From Adenanthera pavonina (Eukaryota > Streptophyta > Magnoliopsida > Fabales > Fabaceae), in contig JAIVEN010000011.1 of the NCBI GenBank assembly GCA_026686845.1, positions 24,848,501-24,912,500 of the forward strand: a stretch of DNA of 64,000 nt, written 5' to 3'. Positions 37,085 through 48,469 of the stretch are shown here, one piece after another (within the stretch, counting starts at the first letter, position 1; each line of letters opens with the position of its first letter). The notes beneath the pieces were generated by a model, which did not search any database, had not been told where the DNA came from, and worked only from the letters and a program-made list of their open reading frames with translations. The position numbers and the translations under genes are program-made.

Positions 37085-40000
37085 TCAAGCAAAGAACTCT
37101 GGATATTTCACCCGCATAGAATCTTCAGTCTCCCACGTGACATCATTTGACGTCAAGCCGCTCCAAAGGACTTTTAACTACTTAATAGTCTTATTCCTCA
37201 ACTGCTTTTCCTTTACATCTAAAATTTGCAATGGTGTGACCTCAAAAGTCAAATCCTCTCGCACTTGAACTACCTCACAATCAATTACATGAGACGGATC
37301 TGGATGATACCTCTTGAGTTGAGACACATGGAAAACATCATGCAATCCAGCAAGACTAGGTGGTAGCGCCACTCGATACGCTACTGGCCTAATTCGTTCA
37401 AGAATTTGATATGGACCCATATACCTTGGAGTAAGCTTCTTGGCTCGAATCGATCTTCCAACACCAGTAGTAGGAGTGACCTTCAAAAACACATGATCTC
37501 CAACATCAAACTCCAATGGTCTCCTCCTCCTATCCGCATAACTCTTTTGCCGACTCTGAGCAGTAAGAAGCTTCTGACGAATACTCTCTATCTGCCGAGA
37601 GGTTTGATCCACAATATCTGGGCCCAAAAGACTTCTTTCACCAAGTTCAACCCAACATAATGGCGACCTGCACTTCCTACCATACAACGCTTCATACGGA
37701 GCCATTTGCAAACTCGAGTGGAAACTGTTGTTGTAGGCAAATTCTACCAACGGTAGAAATTGTTCCCAATTGCCTTTATTCTCCAGAACACATGCCCGCA
37801 GCATGTCCTCCAGAGTCTGAATAGTCCTTTCAGTCTGCCCATCAGATTGAGGGTGATAAGCAGTACTGAAACTCAACTTCGAACCCATGGCCTTTTGAAG
37901 AGATTTCCAAAACCTGGATGTAAACCTCGGATCTCTATCTGACACAATATTCATCGGGACTCTATGCAGTCTTACAATTTCATTCACATACAACTGGGCC
38001 AACTTCTCCATTGAAATAGTTTCCCGAATTGGAAGAAAATGGGCCGACTTCGTCAACCTGTCCACAATGACCCATATCGCATTGTGTCCTGAAGAGGTCC
38101 TCGGTAATCCCATCACAAAATCCATGGAAACACTATCCCATTTCCACTCTGGGATCTCCAGAGATTGCAACGTACCTGCAGGCAATTGGTGCTCGATCTT
38201 TACCTTCTGACAAATCAGACATCTGGCCACAAACTCTGCGATGTCCTTTTTCATGCCTGGCCACCAATAACCTCTCTTCAAATCCTGGTACATCTTAGTG
38301 GTACCTGGGTGCATAGTGTACCTGCTTTTATGAGCTTCCTCCAAAATAATCTCGCGCAACCCCGCAACGTTTGGTACACAAATCCGACCTCGATACCGGA
38401 TGATACCATCTTCCAGAATATCAAAATCCCGGGTCTCCGCCATTTCAACCTGTTCTCGAATGCCCAAAAGATAGTCATCCTCCATCTGAGCATAGCAGAT
38501 GTTCCTCAATAAATCACTTGATACACTGATGGAACTCATTACTAGTACTCCAGGATGGACATTGAGGGATAATTTCATATCTCTCAGGCTTTCCAATAAC
38601 TGTTGCTCCATCAACATCATCATGGCCATATGGATCGACTTTCTACTCAACGCATCCGCCACAACGTTGGCTTTTCCAGGATGATACTTTAGAGAAAATT
38701 CATAGTCCACGAGGAACTCAACCCAACGCCTTTGCCTCATGTTCAACTCTTTTTGATCAAACAAATACTTTAAACTCTTGTGATCACTGAACACCTCAAA
38801 CTGAGTGCCATAGAGATAATGCCTCCACAATTTCAAGGCAAACACTACAGCCGCTAGCTCAAGGTCATGAGTAGGATAGTTCTCCTCATGAGGCCTTAAC
38901 TGCCTTGAAGCATATGCTACAACTCTGCCTTGCTGCATCAGAACACACCCTAGACCCTTCTTAGAGGCGTCCGTATAAACTGTGAACGACTCTGATGGGT
39001 TAGGGATAATGAGCACTGGGGTGGACGTCAGACAAACCTTCAGCTCTTGAAATGCTCTCTCACACCTGTCATCCTAAATGAAAGATCGATCCTTACGGGT
39101 GAGTCTAGTCAATGGCATAACAAGCTGAGAGAATCCCTTAATGAACCTTCGGTAATATCCAGCCAAACCCAGAAAACTCCGAATTTCCGTCACCGATTGC
39201 GGCCTTTCCCAATTCAACACTGCTTCCACTTTACTAGGGTCTACTGCCACACCTTCTGCAGAAATCACATGACCCAGAAATTTCACTTCTTGTAGCCAAA
39301 ACTCACACTTATTGAGCTTAGCATACAGTTGGTGATCCCGCAATACCTGCAACACAATCCGAAGATGAAGCGCATGCTCTTCCTCACTCTTGGAGTAAAC
39401 CAAGATGTCGTCAATAAAAACCACCACAAACTTATCCAAATACGACCGAAACACCCTGTTCATATAATCCATGAAGATTGCCGGGGCATTAGTCAACCCG
39501 AATGGCATCACAAGAAACTCATAATGACCATATCGAGTCTGAAATGCTGTTTTAGGCACATCTTTAACACATACTCGCAATTGATGGTATCCTGACCTCA
39601 AATCGATTTTAGAGAATACAGAGGCACCTGCCAACTGATCAATCAAGTCTTCAATCCTAGGCAAAGGATATTTATTCTTGATCGTCACCCGGTTCAGCTG
39701 CCTGTAATCAATGCACAATCTGAGGCTACCATCCTTCTTCTTGACAAACAATACTGGAGCTCCCCAAGGTGAAACACTAGGTCTGATAAAACCTCTCTTT
39801 AACAAATCCTCAATTTGTTTCTTCAGCTCTTTCAATTCAGACGGCGCCATTCGATATGGAGCTTTCGAAATAGGACTAGTCCCGGGCACCAAATCAATGG
39901 AAAACTCCAGCTCTCGCGGTGGGGGTAAACCAGTAATCTCCTCTGGAAACACATCGGGAAATTCATTCACAACCGGATATCTTCCGACACCACCTTGCAT

Positions 40001-41749
40001 ATCCACATTCACAGAGAAGAAAACCAGAAACCCTTGACATCCTTTCTTCAGATACCTGCTAGCTTGAGCAAAGGACAAACAAACATTCTCATCCCCTTCA
40101 ACACTAGGGATATTCATCGGCAAAGACACAGTCTTCCGAGCACAGTCGAGAATGGCATTATTTGCTTCCAACCAATCCATCCCAATTATCACGTCAATCT
40201 CTTGCAACGGCAAACAGATTAGATCCAGGGTAGTGCTGCGGTGTTCAAAACGAACTACACAGTTCAAACAAGCTTGAGCAGTTCTTAATGAAACTCCCGT
40301 GGGTGTGGCTACCGACAATTCAAAAGGCAACTCCATTGCCACAATACCCAATCTCCGAGCACAATCAAAAGAAATGAAGGAATGCGATGCACCTGAGTCA
40401 AACAAAGCATGAATAGAGTAACCATTAAGTTTAAGTTTACCTCTAATCATGTTAGGCGCTGCATCCGCTTCTTGTCGGGTGATGGCGAAAACTCGTCCAG
40501 GCATCGTGGGTCTCATCATCGCATCTTCACGCCTCGGCTCATGACAACCTCGAGCAATATGTCCCGGTCTCCCACAATTAAAACAAACCAAGCACGGACG
40601 GTCACAATGGTTAAACCCACACTTTGTGCACGGATTCGATGCACTACCAGAACTATACTGAGATGGAGCGGAGTCCCTTCCTGCATACTCACTCTGACTG
40701 GAACTCCCTCGTTCAAAGCCACCTCGATAAAAGGGTCCTCTGCCAAACCGACCTCTGTTGGACTGATCCCTACTAAACCTGCCTCTTCCTCTACCATGAC
40801 GACCTCGATTATAACGACCTCTTCCTCCACTAGAACCTGTACTACCACCACTGCTACCACTTCCTGAACCACTTCCTTTACTGATTCCTCCTGTAGGTCC
40901 TAGGTGAGAAAAGGCCCGAATCATAGAATTCCTTCTGTGCTCCTCAGCTTCCTTCATCCGTCTATACAATGCACGAATCTTCGCACATAGGTCCTCGAAG
41001 GACACAAACTCCACCACAGATAGCCGTTCTTTAATCTCTGGATGGGCACCCTCAAACAACCTTTGAGCCATCCACCTATCGTCGGGAGAACTATTCAGAT
41101 AAGTGGAATATTTTGCCAAGTCCAAGAACTGATCAATGTAGTCATCTGCTGACAGATTCCCTTGTTGAAAAGTTAGGAACTCGGCCTCCTTTTGCATCAT
41201 TAAGGCTGGAGGGACATAATGTGCAAAGAATCGTTCCTTAAACTGTCCCCAATTTATAGGAGGATTCATCGCTTCAACACTCGGGAGAATACTCCTCCAC
41301 CATCTCTTGGCCTTCTTTTCCAACTTAAATGCCGCCAATTGCACCCTTTGCTCCGTGGTGCAATCCATTACACTGAAGATATTCTCCATTTGTTCAATCC
41401 AATCCTCAGCCTGTGACACATCCATGGTACCTTTGAAAGCCGGAGGATTAAACTTCCGAAAGTCCTTCAATTGTGAGGAGATACCCCTTCTTCCGACCCT
41501 TGGGGCTCTCTCAGGCTCCATCACATTCTCATCTTCTCCTGTATTCATATCCACAAATATATCAGCTTCTTCATTTACATCCTCCTGTTCTTGCCTATCC
41601 ATTCTCTCTTGCAACCTGTTCAACGTCTCCCCCTGAGTGTTCACCTGATTACTGAGGCCAGCCAACATCTCATGCATCTGCCTCATCAGGTCACTGTTAC
41701 TCTGTCTTCCTCTTCGAGACATTCTTCCTACACACAAGCAACAACACAT
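37085..41749 (-). pseudogene. Gag-Pol polyprotein of the Tekay-like chromovirus, two stops
   Basis: One continuous reading frame, probably starting at the ATG at 41722 (MSRRGRQ). An upstream ATG at 41749 is also in frame. From 41749 the domains are: Gag (about 90-270), a Gly/Arg-rich linker, a zinc knuckle CFNCGRPGHIARGC (389-402), protease with DSGA (451), and reverse transcriptase with FIDD (about 779). After a stop at 39071-39073 come RNase H (TDAS, SDHKS, ADALSR), integrase with the H-H-C-C finger and D-D-E residues (SMDF, VSDRDPRF, SDGQTERT), and a chromodomain that normally guides integration to heterochromatin. The first stop is TAG before DDRCERAF, in the RT/RNase H connection and in phase on both sides. 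A second TAG (37178-37180) cuts the chromodomain; the frame then continues in phase to a stop at 37085 (KYPEFFA). Catalytic residues are otherwise intact. Confidence 0.93.
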
Positions 41750-41850
41750 TCAATTATATGGTTCTGGCCTAGCATTGCAGTGGGAATATAGTCTATGTAT
41801 TCAAAACTTGTGCCAAGTAGTACTTCAAGCAGAAACAATGGCCCAAAACC

Positions 41851-41865
41851 ATTGCTCTGATACCA
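41851..41865 (-). other. Primer-binding site, initiator tRNA-Met type
   Basis: The minus strand reads tggtatcagagcaat three bases inside the 5' LTR. This is the standard plant sequence complementary to the 3' end of tRNA-iMet. Confidence 0.93.
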
Positions 41866-41868
41866 AAA

Positions 41869-44329
41869 TGTAACATCCTACCTCCTGACACCTCCATACT
41901 TAACCAAATATCTTCAAAATTCAACCAAAAACAACCCTGACATCCCAAAACAACTCTCCCAATACAAAAACACAGCGGAAACGACTTAACACCATCAAAA
42001 ACTGGGCTGGGGCCGCGGCCGCTACAGTACCGCCGCGGCTCTGGCCTCCCCTGCCTCAACATCGCTACTGCCTCCTCTTGCGCCGCGGCCTGGCTTCCTG
42101 CGCCGCGGCGCCCCCAACTGATATCCCATATCAGCAAAATCAACACTCTGGGGCGAACTTCTGACGCGCATAACTTTATGCTCCGACCTCCGATTTACTC
42201 GATTCCAACTCCTACAAGTCAATCTAGTCTCCATCTATCCACAGACCCCACTTTTACCTCAATCTAACTCCGTATGGAGATTCTGGACTCATAACACCGT
42301 TTTAGCCACTTATTGACCAAAACTCACCACTAACCACCTCCCATTGCCACCAAAGACAACTGGTCGCTTAGAGACCATTCATATAGGTCCAAATCCCCCA
42401 AACCAACTTGTCTAAAGAGGCTATACCTCAAAGGAACCACTCCTCTGAGATTTGACCTCTTGGAACCTATTTTGACCAAATGGGCTACAGGCCCTTACAC
42501 AAACCAACAAGGCCCAACAATACTCTGGACTTACCAAAACTGTCACACAAACTTCTCAACAACATTCAACCATACATACCACATACATAAACATCCATAC
42601 ATCTAAACCAGTCTCAACCATGTTATAAATCCATTACAAACCGTTCTCTATCCTACTTGGCACAATACATTATCCAAAATACACACACTACATAAACTAT
42701 TCCCACGTACACAGCTACTCCCGCGTCTTCTCCGGACTAGTGCCAGAACAGTCACCTGAAAGGTTAGTTTATGGGAAAGGGGGTGAGACAATGTCTCAGT
42801 AACCGGGAACAACCACACCCAATATATATATATCATCCACACAGTCGTGCAATGCAATGTAAATGAATGGTATGCATGTTCTTCCTCATACACGGCTAGA
42901 ACCACGAGCTGTCGTCATCACAAGACATTTCAATAGATGATTCCCTTCCAACAGTCGGTGAAGACCGATTCTAGGACATCACCAAGCTCACCTTACTCTA
43001 GTGCAACCCGGCCAATGATTACACTAAAGCTCGGACCGTGGCTCTCCTTCCCCTAGACCATCACGAATTAATGGTGATTTAGGGAAGGTGCATCCCCCAA
43101 ATCCACTGCCACCTGGCTCTCCCGAAGAGAGGATTTAGTGACAGGGACATTTCATCATATCATATTATCCTCTGCCGCCTGGCTCTCCCATGGAGAGGAT
43201 TTAGCGACAGGGATCTTTATCATATCATCATCTCATATCACATCACATCATCATCACCTCATCATCAATCTCTCACTATGCAATCATATGGTGATGATGC
43301 TAATGTCATGCCAACATGCCTCTACACACACACATATATATATATCCTTATCATCACAATCATCAAATGGACATGCTAGCATGCAATGGTATGGGGATGC
43401 TACACATCACAATGCAATTACGCAACCATCATACATCAACTAGCCGTGTGTACCACATTATATAAGAAAACCATACATATACACAATCAATGTCATATAA
43501 CCAATACAATACAAACACACACCCGGTTACCTTAACTGTCGTTACCACACACACCCAAGTTCCACAAGCTTTCTTGGACTGTTCAATACACGCGAACCCC
43601 TCTCGATAGTCAACAACCTTTACAATACCACAATTCTTCTATTAGCACAATATACCAAACATCACAGTATAACTACATTAACCTAACCCAAGGTTCCAAC
43701 ACCCTTTTCATGTATCAATAACTCAAACACTACACAACCTCATACCCTTCGGATTCCCAAGAGCCCTGACCAAGAATAACCTGGGGTTAAGCTCAAATCA
43801 CACATACACCCTTCAAAACTCACATCCAAGCAACAATGATACCAAAACACACTCCATTAACCACAAATCATCTATTTCAATCGGTGGATTTCGCCCCAAA
43901 CCGGAAATCCAACCTCACAATCGGAAATCCCAAATTCTAACCGAAGAAAATGGAGAGAGAGGAGTAGAGAGCACTTACCAACTTGAATCCAAGCTCCCAA
44001 TGGACGAGAATCACTCTGGGACACCGAAAATGCCGAACCCTAGCACTGCTCCTCGTCTCTCTGCGTCGCTCCCTTTATTTTCTTTCTTTCTTTCGCGTCC
44101 GACTGATCCGGATTTAAACAATTTTTACGACTCTCGCCTCGGCGGCCCTGCTCCTCGCCGCGGCGCCACCAATTAATCCGGAACAATGCCACTGGAAGGT
44201 CTCTCGCTGCGGCGGCTCTGCTCCTAGCCGCGGCGCGGAGCCTTTTCTGGTTCCTCTTGAACCTATCTCTATCCTGCTTCCTCCGGTCCTGAACACAAAA
44301 CCGATAAAGATATCATGAGGGGTGTTACA
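41869..44329 (-). repeat. Tekay-like 5' LTR (right copy)
   Basis: Length 2461 bp. Compared with the left LTR it lacks 14 bp near 43721 and 2 bp of a TA microsatellite near 43340, with about 17 substitutions. It carries the same two CCGCGG-rich clusters (about 42011-42113 and 44133-44240). Confidence 0.95.
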
Positions 44330-44711
44330 CCTTTCCCCTCCTAGCCATAGGAGGTGATTTAGTCGTAAGGATCCCATCCTTATCTTCCTTATTCTATCCT
44401 TATCCTCCATAACATATATCATTATATATCATATCGTTATATCTCATATCGTCATCACTACCTGATCTACCATATATCGCAATCTTATAATGCCATGTGG
44501 TGATGCTTATGTATCATTATATCATTATCATCATCATATCACAATATCATGTATGCATCATGTCATGTCATGTCAATATCAACATCATAATCATAATCTA
44601 GCTATGTGCATACCACCATATATATATAGAAAATTGTACACACAAACACATCAATATTGTGGTATGAAAGAAACATGCATATATACATAAATATACGTAC
44701 TATCATACCAT

Positions 44712-44733
44712 ACAAACAAACAAACAAACAAAC
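44712..44733. repeat. (CAAA)n microsatellite
   Basis: A short perfect CAAA run inside the right part of the older solo LTR. The young LTR lacks it. Confidence 0.85.
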
Positions 44734-45488
44734 ACCCAGTTACCTTAGGTTGTCAATATCACGCTCACATGAGTTCCATAAACTTCTCGAATTGCCCAAC
44801 ATGCTTGAACCCCTCTCGGATAACCAAACAACCTTCATAATAACACAATTTTTCCATTAACACAATATACCATTAAACCAAACATCACAATTCAACCACT
44901 TTAGCATAACCCAAGGTTCCAACACCCTTTCATGCATCAATAAGTTCTTAGAGACCATTCAAACACTACTCAAACACATACACCTTGGATTCCCAAGAGC
45001 CCTAACCAAAAATAACCTAGGGTTAAACTCAAATTATACATAGACCCTTCAAACTCACATCCAAGCAACAAAAACACTAAAACACACTTTCTTAACCCCA
45101 TTTCATCTATTTCAATTGGTGGATTTCGGCTAGAACCGAAGATCCAACCTCAAAACCAAAAAACCCTAATTTCAACCGAAGAAAAATAGAGAGGGAGGAG
45201 TAGAGAATACTTACCAACTTGAATTAAAGCTCTTGAAGTCCAAAAATCACTCCCAATGGTCGAATCCAATAAGCCTTAGTAGCTCTCTCAGTTCTCCTCC
45301 ATTTTCTTCCTTTCCGTTCATCCAAAATGATCTGAATTTAAATAAAATTCCTGATCCTCGCCGCAGCGGCTTTGCTTCTTGCCACGTCGTGGAGCTCTTT
45401 TAAACTCCACTTAAACCTTCCTCTGTCCTGTTTTCCTCCGGTTTTGGACACCATGCCAAAACAAAGTCATAAGGGGTGTTACATTTGG

Positions 45489-46818
45489 GATTGTTTCAAG
45501 CACTTAGAAAAGCACAAACTGAAATGCAAATTATCATCAAAACTTATTATGCACTTCATGTTTAGATTATGTTAATTCTTACTGATATCAAAGTTGATGC
45601 CAATTGTTACCAACCATTTTCAAAATTGATACCAATTGTTAATGATATTAAAATTGATATTAGTTGTTGTTTTAAACTATTATGATACCAAATGTTATGA
45701 TGTTTCTTGTTAAGATGATCATGATATGCACACATCACAAGAGGTATATGAGAGTTGAAGAGTTGTTGCTTTCTTTCTTTAGGATCAATGAGAGATTAAG
45801 CAACCAAAACTCCTCTCAACAAAATAGGGTGAGCTAAAGTATAAATAATTTGATTTCAATAAATACTCCCCCTCAACTTATGCATTTCATATGATAAAAT
45901 CAAGAAAGCATAATGCAATAGGTGAGCATATTCATACAAGAGCAAATGATTGTGATTATTCTTTTAAACTAGAAAGAGCCTTTATGAAATTGTTACATGT
46001 AAAGTTATAAGCTCCCTCTAGGTACGAACATCTACTCAATTATCTATGCTTTTCATATCATTAATTTGTAAGCAAGGGAGATTATGAAAAGCAAACTTGT
46101 TTGGTTATGTAAATAAAGAAATGGATTTGCACAAATATAGAACTTCACAGTAAGTATCAGCAGATTTAGATAGTTCATTTTTTTGAACAAGGATCATACT
46201 TTATTTTAATAACCTTATGTATTAGCACCAACCAAGTATAAATGAAAACTTGTTAAACACTTACAAATCAATCTTGGTTAATAGCTAATTTCTTTCCTTT
46301 TTAGTATGATTCCAATTAAGCACATCAAATACTCTATCTTTGTGAGGTTTTCACCATTTAGCTCAAGGAGTACCTGCAAAAGCCAAGGGAAAATCTTTTT
46401 CTTTCTTTGGCACCCTTTCTGACTTAGGTCCACTAATGATTAGTTTAAACATTATAAAGCACATATAGAACTAGAGTTCAAACTTACCCAAATACATATA
46501 ACGTAATAATTAAAAAGGGTAAGGGTAGAGGTTAACAAATGCATTTCCTTGTTATTTTTAGCTTGTAGCAATACAGTGTTGCTCATATCTTCCTTTTGTA
46601 AACAGGCTATTGCCTCTTACATTTTTCCTTTTTCTCTTCTCAATGTGAGTGATATGACTTTCATTTGATTTACTTCCTTGAGATGAGTGAGAAGATTGCT
46701 TCCTATGCTTCTCCTTGTGACTTACAATTCTAGTTTTTGAGTTTTGAGAAGCTTTTCTTTTTAGCATTCTCTTTTTTCCACCAATACATTCTTCTTTCTT
46801 GGGTTTGTTCTACACATA
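45489..46818 (-). other. Copia internal sequence downstream of gag, non-coding
   Basis: In element sense this follows the gag zinc-knuckle region. It includes a Ser/Lys-rich stretch (46558-46767) and then AT-rich sequence with no protease, integrase or reverse-transcriptase motif in any frame. A 'ctccccctcaactta' block near 45868 resembles polypurine-adjacent sequence of copia elements. This is where pol would be expected, so its absence marks a deletion derivative. Confidence 0.55.
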
Positions 46819-48390
46819 TTAAACACTAGAAGAACATTTTGGTATCCACTTATTTCTGGGTCCAAGAGGGTTAGTGATATTCTTTGGAACCCATTTTATG
46901 CTTTTGCACAAGCCACATTTCCTTATATTGCACATATAAGCTATATGACCATTTTGACAACCATATGTGCATGATGGTGAGCTAGACATTACAGTAGGTA
47001 CAAAGAATTTCATACAACATTTATTTTTCTCCTTGGACTCACTCCTATAGCCAACACCCAATTTGAAATCTTCAACTTATCCTTTTCTTGGGTGAAATTA
47101 GCTATGACTCTAATTAACTCCTCTTTTTCTCTATTTAATTTTTCACATGCATCACAAGAGGAAGTGTGTGAGTGGGTTTCACATCTATTATCTAAATCAT
47201 TTATTTTCTGTTTAAGTAATTCATTTTCAGTCTTTTCCAATTGTAATTCATTTTCTGAGGAAATTATTTTCTTTTTACTGAGTGCAAGTATTTTAGCTAA
47301 TCTAATCAGTTCATCATGCATTTCATTGTAAACATCTTGCATTTCATCAATAGAAAATCCAGAATCAGATTTGGAGTCAGAGTTTGATAACTTATCATTG
47401 GATAGTGCCATCAAGCAATGATAGATATCCTCATCTTCTTCATTTGAACTGCTACCCCAGATTGCAGAGATATATGTCGCTTTAGCCTTTTCACTTTTCT
47501 TCTCTACATATCTTCCTCCTTACCTCATTGAATGGTGCTTCAGCTTACTTGTATGACAGGAGTACTTTTGTTTCTAAAAGCCCTTCTTTTTTTATGTTCA
47601 GGAATCTACCAAATTTGTTGATCAATTGTTTCAACTCATCCTCCTCATTATCACTACTGCTATCATCACTTTCATCATTAGTATTATCATCTTTTGAGCT
47701 TTGTGATGTAGTAGCTTTGAGAATAAGTGCTTTCCTTTTGTTTTGCTACTCCCCTAGAAGGTCAAGTTTTCCTTCATGTTCAATAAGGCTCCCAAATAAT
47801 GCAGTAACTGACTGATATGATGTTCCTCTTATTTCTTCAATTGCTGTCACTTTGGGTTGCTATTCTTTGGGTAGAGCTATGAGTATTTTGCATACTTACT
47901 CGTTCTGTGTATAGTTCTTTCCCAAAGCTGTTAGATGATTAACAATGTGAGTAAAATGAATTTAAAATTCATTGATAGGCTCACCATTGTTCATCTTGAA
48001 GGCTTCATATTCAGCTATGAGAGAGTTGAGCCTGTTTTTCTTCACTTCTTTGATTCCTTCATGGGCAATCTCTAGAGCATCCTACATTTCCTTTGTTGTG
48101 TTGCAATCTGATACTTTGAAGAATTCATCTTCTGAAAGAGCACTAATCAAGGAGTGCTTTGCCTTGAAGTTTAGCAGGATTCTTCTCTTATCTTCATCAT
48201 CTCATTCTGCTTCTAGCTTCTCTCTGTATGTGCCATCATTCTGTATCTTCTTTAGCATAAAATCACCCTTTTGTATAACAGACCAGATGTCTAGGTTTAT
48301 AGATTAAAGGAATATTTGCATATTCATCTTCCAGTATCCATAGTATTCACCATTAAAGCCTGGAGGTTTATTGACATTGTTCCCTGTGGC
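46819..48390 (-). pseudogene. Copia gag pseudogene (UBN2-type with zinc knuckle)
   Basis: Starting near 48390 on the minus strand, the broken frames read KPPGFNGEYYGYWKMNMQIF, then the UBN2 gag core around NTTKEM, ALEIAHEG, SLIAEYEAFKM and HIVNHLTALGK. A coiled, acidic Ser-rich segment follows (47010-47414), then a zinc knuckle with YGCQNGHIAYMC. The end is KWVPK...GPRNKWIPK, typical of plant copia Gag. Gag would package element RNA. Several stops are present, one replacing the Trp expected after KEM. Plus-strand frames at 47092, 47528 and 47972 are antisense shadows of this gene. Confidence 0.85.
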
Positions 48391-48455
48391 AGTATGTTCC
48401 CTCCAAAGCCAGGTATCTTGCTCCCGGATGATTAGATCCTTTGCTGAGAGTCCAA

Positions 48456-48467
48456 GCTTTGATACCA
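48456..48467 (-). other. Primer-binding site of the copia element
   Basis: The minus strand reads tggtatcaaagc two bases inside the 5' LTR. It matches the tRNA-iMet-type site with one substitution (a for g). Confidence 0.85.
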
Positions 48468-48469
48468 AT

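Larger units (their letters stand above)
34564..44329 (-). mobile_element. Nearly complete Tekay-like Ty3/gypsy chromovirus (TSD ccttt)
   Basis: A 9.77-kb element with LTRs 34564-37040 and 41869-44329 and a perfect duplication ccttt (34559-34563 and 44330-44334). It reads on the minus strand: 5' LTR on the right, then primer-binding site, a single gag-pol frame, polypurine tract and 3' LTR on the left. By eye the LTRs differ at about 17 bases in 2.46 kb plus a 14-bp and a 2-bp indel, so the insertion is young. Long LTRs, tRNA-Met priming, one fused gag-pol frame and a C-terminal chromodomain fit the Tekay/Del lineage of chromoviruses. Two nonsense codons in gag-pol probably make it non-autonomous now. 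Confidence 0.93.
33348..45483 (-). repeat. Tekay-like solo LTR inside the copia element, later split (TSD tttgg)
   Basis: The left part (33348-34563) begins tataacatcctacctcct, matching the young LTR start tgtaacatcctacctcct with TG mutated to TA. The right part (44335-45483) ends ggggtgttaca. The target duplication tttgg is exact at 33343-33347 and 45484-45488. Together the parts form one LTR of about 2365 bp of the same family as the element that interrupts it. No other internal sequence of its own remains, so it is a solo LTR. Many former CpG sites now read TpG or CpA, as expected for an old methylated copy. Confidence 0.85.

Noticed and set aside
40409..40872. Thr/Ser-rich frame on the plus strand (152 residues) and a Val/Glu-rich minus frame
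   Set aside because: Both are out-of-frame shadows of the Gly/Arg-rich linker of the chromovirus Gag.
47092..48307. Plus-strand frames of 79-111 residues
   Set aside because: Antisense shadows of the copia gag, whose minus-strand reading shows real UBN2 and zinc-knuckle motifs.
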